This document shows, piece after piece, positions 4,765 through 6,609 of a stretch of DNA of 6,609 nt (position 1 is its first letter; the number at the start of each line of letters is the position of its first letter). Source of the stretch: WHSW01 sp036794585 (GTDB lineage Bacteria > Actinomycetota > Thermoleophilia > Solirubrobacterales > 70-9); contig DAIRGH010000135.1 in NCBI GenBank assembly GCA_036794585.1, positions 1 to 6,609 of the forward strand. Direction: 5' to 3'. A program made the translations under genes and the position numbers. The notes below the pieces were generated by a model. The model was given only the letters and a program-made list of their open reading frames with translations, was not told the DNA's origin and made no database searches.

Positions 4765-6327
4765 GTGAGCGATCGCGCACCGACCCCGCCGGGCCCTTCC
4801 GCCGGGGTCATCGATTCGCCCGAGCTGCCGGCCGCGCCGGACCGGATCGACAGCTCTCGCTTCGGCCTGCGCCAGCTCGCCGCCCGCGGCGTGCTCATCA
4901 ACGCGGCGTTTCAGGTCGGGTTCGCCGGGCTCAGCCTCGTGCAGCGCTTTGCCGTTGCCGCCTTCCTGACGACTGCCGAGTTCGGGCTCTGGGGGATCGT
5001 GCTGGTGATCGTCCTCACCCTGAGCTGGCTGAAGCAGGTCGGGATCTCCGACAAGTACGTCCAGCAGGACGAGCCCGACCAGGAGCTCGCCTTTCAGAAG
5101 GCGTTCACGCTCGAGCTCCTCTACACCGGCTGCTTCTGCCTGATCGTCCTGGCGAGCCTGCCGCTCTTCGCGCTGCTCTACGACAACACGGACATCGTGC
5201 TGCCGGCGGCCGTGCTGACGCTGTCGCTGATCGGCGGCGCGCTGCAGGCGCCGATCTGGATCAGCTTCAGGAGCATGCGCTTTGTCCGCCAGCGCACGCT
5301 CGAGGCGATCAACCCCGTGCTCGGCACGATCGTCATGGTCAGCCTGGCCGCGGCCGGCGCCGGCTACTGGTCGATCGTCGCCGGGATCGTGATCGGCAAC
5401 TTCGCCGCCGCCGCGGCGGCGATCGCGACCTCGCCCTATCCCCTCCGGCTGCGCTACGACCACGGCACCCTGCGCAGCTACGTGAGCTTTTCCGGGCCGC
5501 TGCTGTTCGCCGCCTTCGCGGGGCTGGTGATCGTGCAGGGCACGATGCTCGTCGGCTCGTTCGAGGTCGGGCTCGCCGGCCTCGGCGCGCTGACACTCGC
5601 GACCTCGCTGCTCGCCTTCAGCGAGCGCGTCGATCAGGTCATCACCCGGACGATCTATCCGGCGATCTGCGCGGTGGCCGAGCGCCGCGAGCTCCTTTAC
5701 GAGACGTTTGTCAAGTCCAACCGCCTGGCGCTGGTCTGGGGGATCCCGTTCGGCGTCGGCGTCGCCCTGTTTGCTGACGATCTCGTCCACTTCGTCCTCG
5801 GCGACCGCTGGGACGCGGCGGTGCCGCTGCTGCAGGCGCTCGGGATCATCAGCGCCCTGCGCCAGGTGGCGTTCAACTGGGGAGCGTTCTTCAACGCCCT
5901 CGGCAGGACCCTGCCGCTCGCGTACAGCGCGGCGATCCTGCTCGTCGTCTTCGCGCTGGTGACGGTCCCGGCGATGATCGCCTGGGGCCTGGACGGGTTC
6001 ATCGTCGGCACCGCGGTCTCAGTCGTCGTCGAGCTCGCGGTCCGGGCGTACTACCTGCGCCGCCTGTTCTCCGGCTTCCGCATCGTCGGGCTGATTGCCC
6101 GCGCCGTGCTCCCGGTGCTGCCCGGCGCGCTGGTCGTGCTCGGGCTCAGGGCGCTCGAGTCGGGCCCGCGCGAGCCGGCGTACGCGGTGCTGGAGCTGGT
6201 CGCGTTCGTCGCCTGCACCGCCGCCATGACCATCGCCCGCGAGCGCCCGCTGCTCACCGAGATCCTCGGCTACCTGCGGCGCAGCGATCGCTCCACCCCG
6301 GAGCCCGCCGCCGGCCGTGTGGAATGA
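4765..6327 (+). CDS. Polysaccharide/oligosaccharide flippase (Wzx-like, MOP superfamily)
   Basis: A 520-residue integral membrane protein with many hydrophobic segments and short charged loops, as expected for the 12-14 helix flippases of the polysaccharide transport family. After a Pro-rich cytoplasmic N-terminus (about 1-40), helix 1 (about 42-62) is followed by FGLWGIVLVIV...SWLKQVGISDKYVQ (73-100), the usual helix 2 region with a G[IL]-x-x-x-[IY]VQ-like end. LGDRWDAAVPLLQALG (345-360) matches the conserved Gly-x-x-Trp...LLQ-x-L segment of Polysacc_synt_3-type proteins. It probably moves lipid-linked oligosaccharide across the cytoplasmic membrane. The start is GTG 4765, three bases after the kinase stop, with no obvious Shine-Dalgarno, so translation is probably coupled. 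A glycosyltransferase begins 12 bases after its stop, supporting a role in making a surface glycan. Its exact cargo (capsule, teichuronic-type polymer, glycolipid) cannot be read from sequence. Confidence 0.9.
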   Translation: MSDRAPTPPGPSAGVIDSPELPAAPDRIDSSRFGLRQLAARGVLINAAFQVGFAGLSLVQRFAVAAFLTTAEFGLWGIVLVIVLTLSWLKQVGISDKYVQQDEPDQELAFQKAFTLELLYTGCFCLIVLASLPLFALLYDNTDIVLPAAVLTLSLIGGALQAPIWISFRSMRFVRQRTLEAINPVLGTIVMVSLAAAGAGYWSIVAGIVIGNFAAAAAAIATSPYPLRLRYDHGTLRSYVSFSGPLLFAAFAGLVIVQGTMLVGSFEVGLAGLGALTLATSLLAFSERVDQVITRTIYPAICAVAERRELLYETFVKSNRLALVWGIPFGVGVALFADDLVHFVLGDRWDAAVPLLQALGIISALRQVAFNWGAFFNALGRTLPLAYSAAILLVVFALVTVPAMIAWGLDGFIVGTAVSVVVELAVRAYYLRRLFSGFRIVGLIARAVLPVLPGALVVLGLRALESGPREPAYAVLELVAFVACTAAMTIARERPLLTEILGYLRRSDRSTPEPAAGRVE

Positions 6328-6339
6328 TCCGCCGCCGCC

Positions 6340-6609
6340 GTGAGCGGACTCGAGATCACCGTGGTCGTGCCGACGAGGTCTCGAGAGACCCGCCTGGCGT
6401 TCCTGCTCGACGCGCTGGCGGCGCAGACGATCGAGCACGACCGCTACGAGGTGATCGTGGTCCGCTCCGAGGACGCGCTCGACGGCCCGCTGACCGAGTC
6501 CCCCCCGGACGGCTTCGAGGTCCGGTTCCTGAGCGCGCCGCGCGGCGTCGCCCGGCAGCGCAACGCCGGCTGGCGCGAGGCCCGGGCGCCCCTGGTCGCG
6601 TTCACCGAC
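6340..6609 (+). CDS. Family 2 glycosyltransferase, N-terminal part (truncated by window edge)
   Basis: The first 90 codons are present, and the frame is still open at the window end. The N-terminal strand ITVVVPTRSRETRLAFLLDAL with AAQT is the nucleotide-sugar-binding start of GT-A fold family 2 enzymes. YEVIVVRSEDA gives the next strand, and the ARQRNAGWREARAPLVAFTD segment (71-90) is the classic stretch leading to the metal-binding DxD, which would lie at or just past the window edge. It should transfer a sugar from a nucleotide donor to a growing glycan or lipid carrier. The start is GTG 6340, 12 bases after the flippase stop; an ATG at 6324 that overlaps the flippase stop is in another frame. 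Probably in one operon with the flippase and kinase. Confidence 0.88.
   Translation, partial: MSGLEITVVVPTRSRETRLAFLLDALAAQTIEHDRYEVIVVRSEDALDGPLTESPPDGFEVRFLSAPRGVARQRNAGWREARAPLVAFTD

Noticed and set aside
4567..5790. Long antisense open frame opposite the kinase end and the flippase
   Set aside because: Composition is Asp/Arg/Glu/Gln-rich as expected from the reverse complement of hydrophobic codons in a membrane protein. No motif is seen.

Overview
The window is chromosomal DNA with very high GC (roughly 70% by eye), strong G/C preference at third codon positions, and tightly packed genes all on the + strand. The gene complement suggests a high-GC actinobacterium: HU, a type-2 orotidine-phosphate decarboxylase, a membrane LysM protein, a D,D-carboxypeptidase, a PfkB sugar-phosphate kinase, and a Wzx-type flippase followed by a family 2 glycosyltransferase. 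A deep-branching class such as Thermoleophilia (Solirubrobacterales-like) is my best guess. That placement is inference from the style of the proteins, not from a marker gene. I saw no mobile element, CRISPR array, tRNA or rRNA.

Layout: (1) The 3' end of an unidentified gene (to 148). (2) A short gap rich in palindromes, then a class I SAM-dependent methyltransferase (220-912) whose start is ambiguous. (3) An 80-base gap with a candidate promoter and a clear ribosome binding site, then an HU-family nucleoid protein (993-1268). (4) pyrF (1265-2071), overlapping the HU stop by four bases. (5) A 63-base gap with a -10-like box, then a small membrane-anchored LysM protein (2135-2524). (6) A DacA-type D-alanyl-D-alanine carboxypeptidase (2521-3723), overlapping the LysM stop by four bases. 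(7) A 42-base gap with another -10-like box, then a PfkB-family (FruK/LacC-like) kinase (3766-4761). (8) A polysaccharide flippase (4765-6327). (9) The first 90 codons of a glycosyltransferase (6340 onward), cut by the window edge at what should be its metal-binding DxD motif.

Functionally, the right half reads as a cell-envelope region. The LysM protein and DacA would act together on peptidoglycan, and the flippase and glycosyltransferase would make and export a surface glycan. HU and pyrF are housekeeping genes that appear translationally coupled. The most notable feature is that pyrF and dacA have no ATG, GTG or TTG that would give a full-length protein. In both, the only sensible start is a CTG that forms CTGA with the stop of the preceding gene, inside an identical nonamer, GAGCTGACC. 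I see no wholly new multi-gene system here. The unusual start codons and the HU-pyrF and LysM-DacA couplings are the points worth following up.
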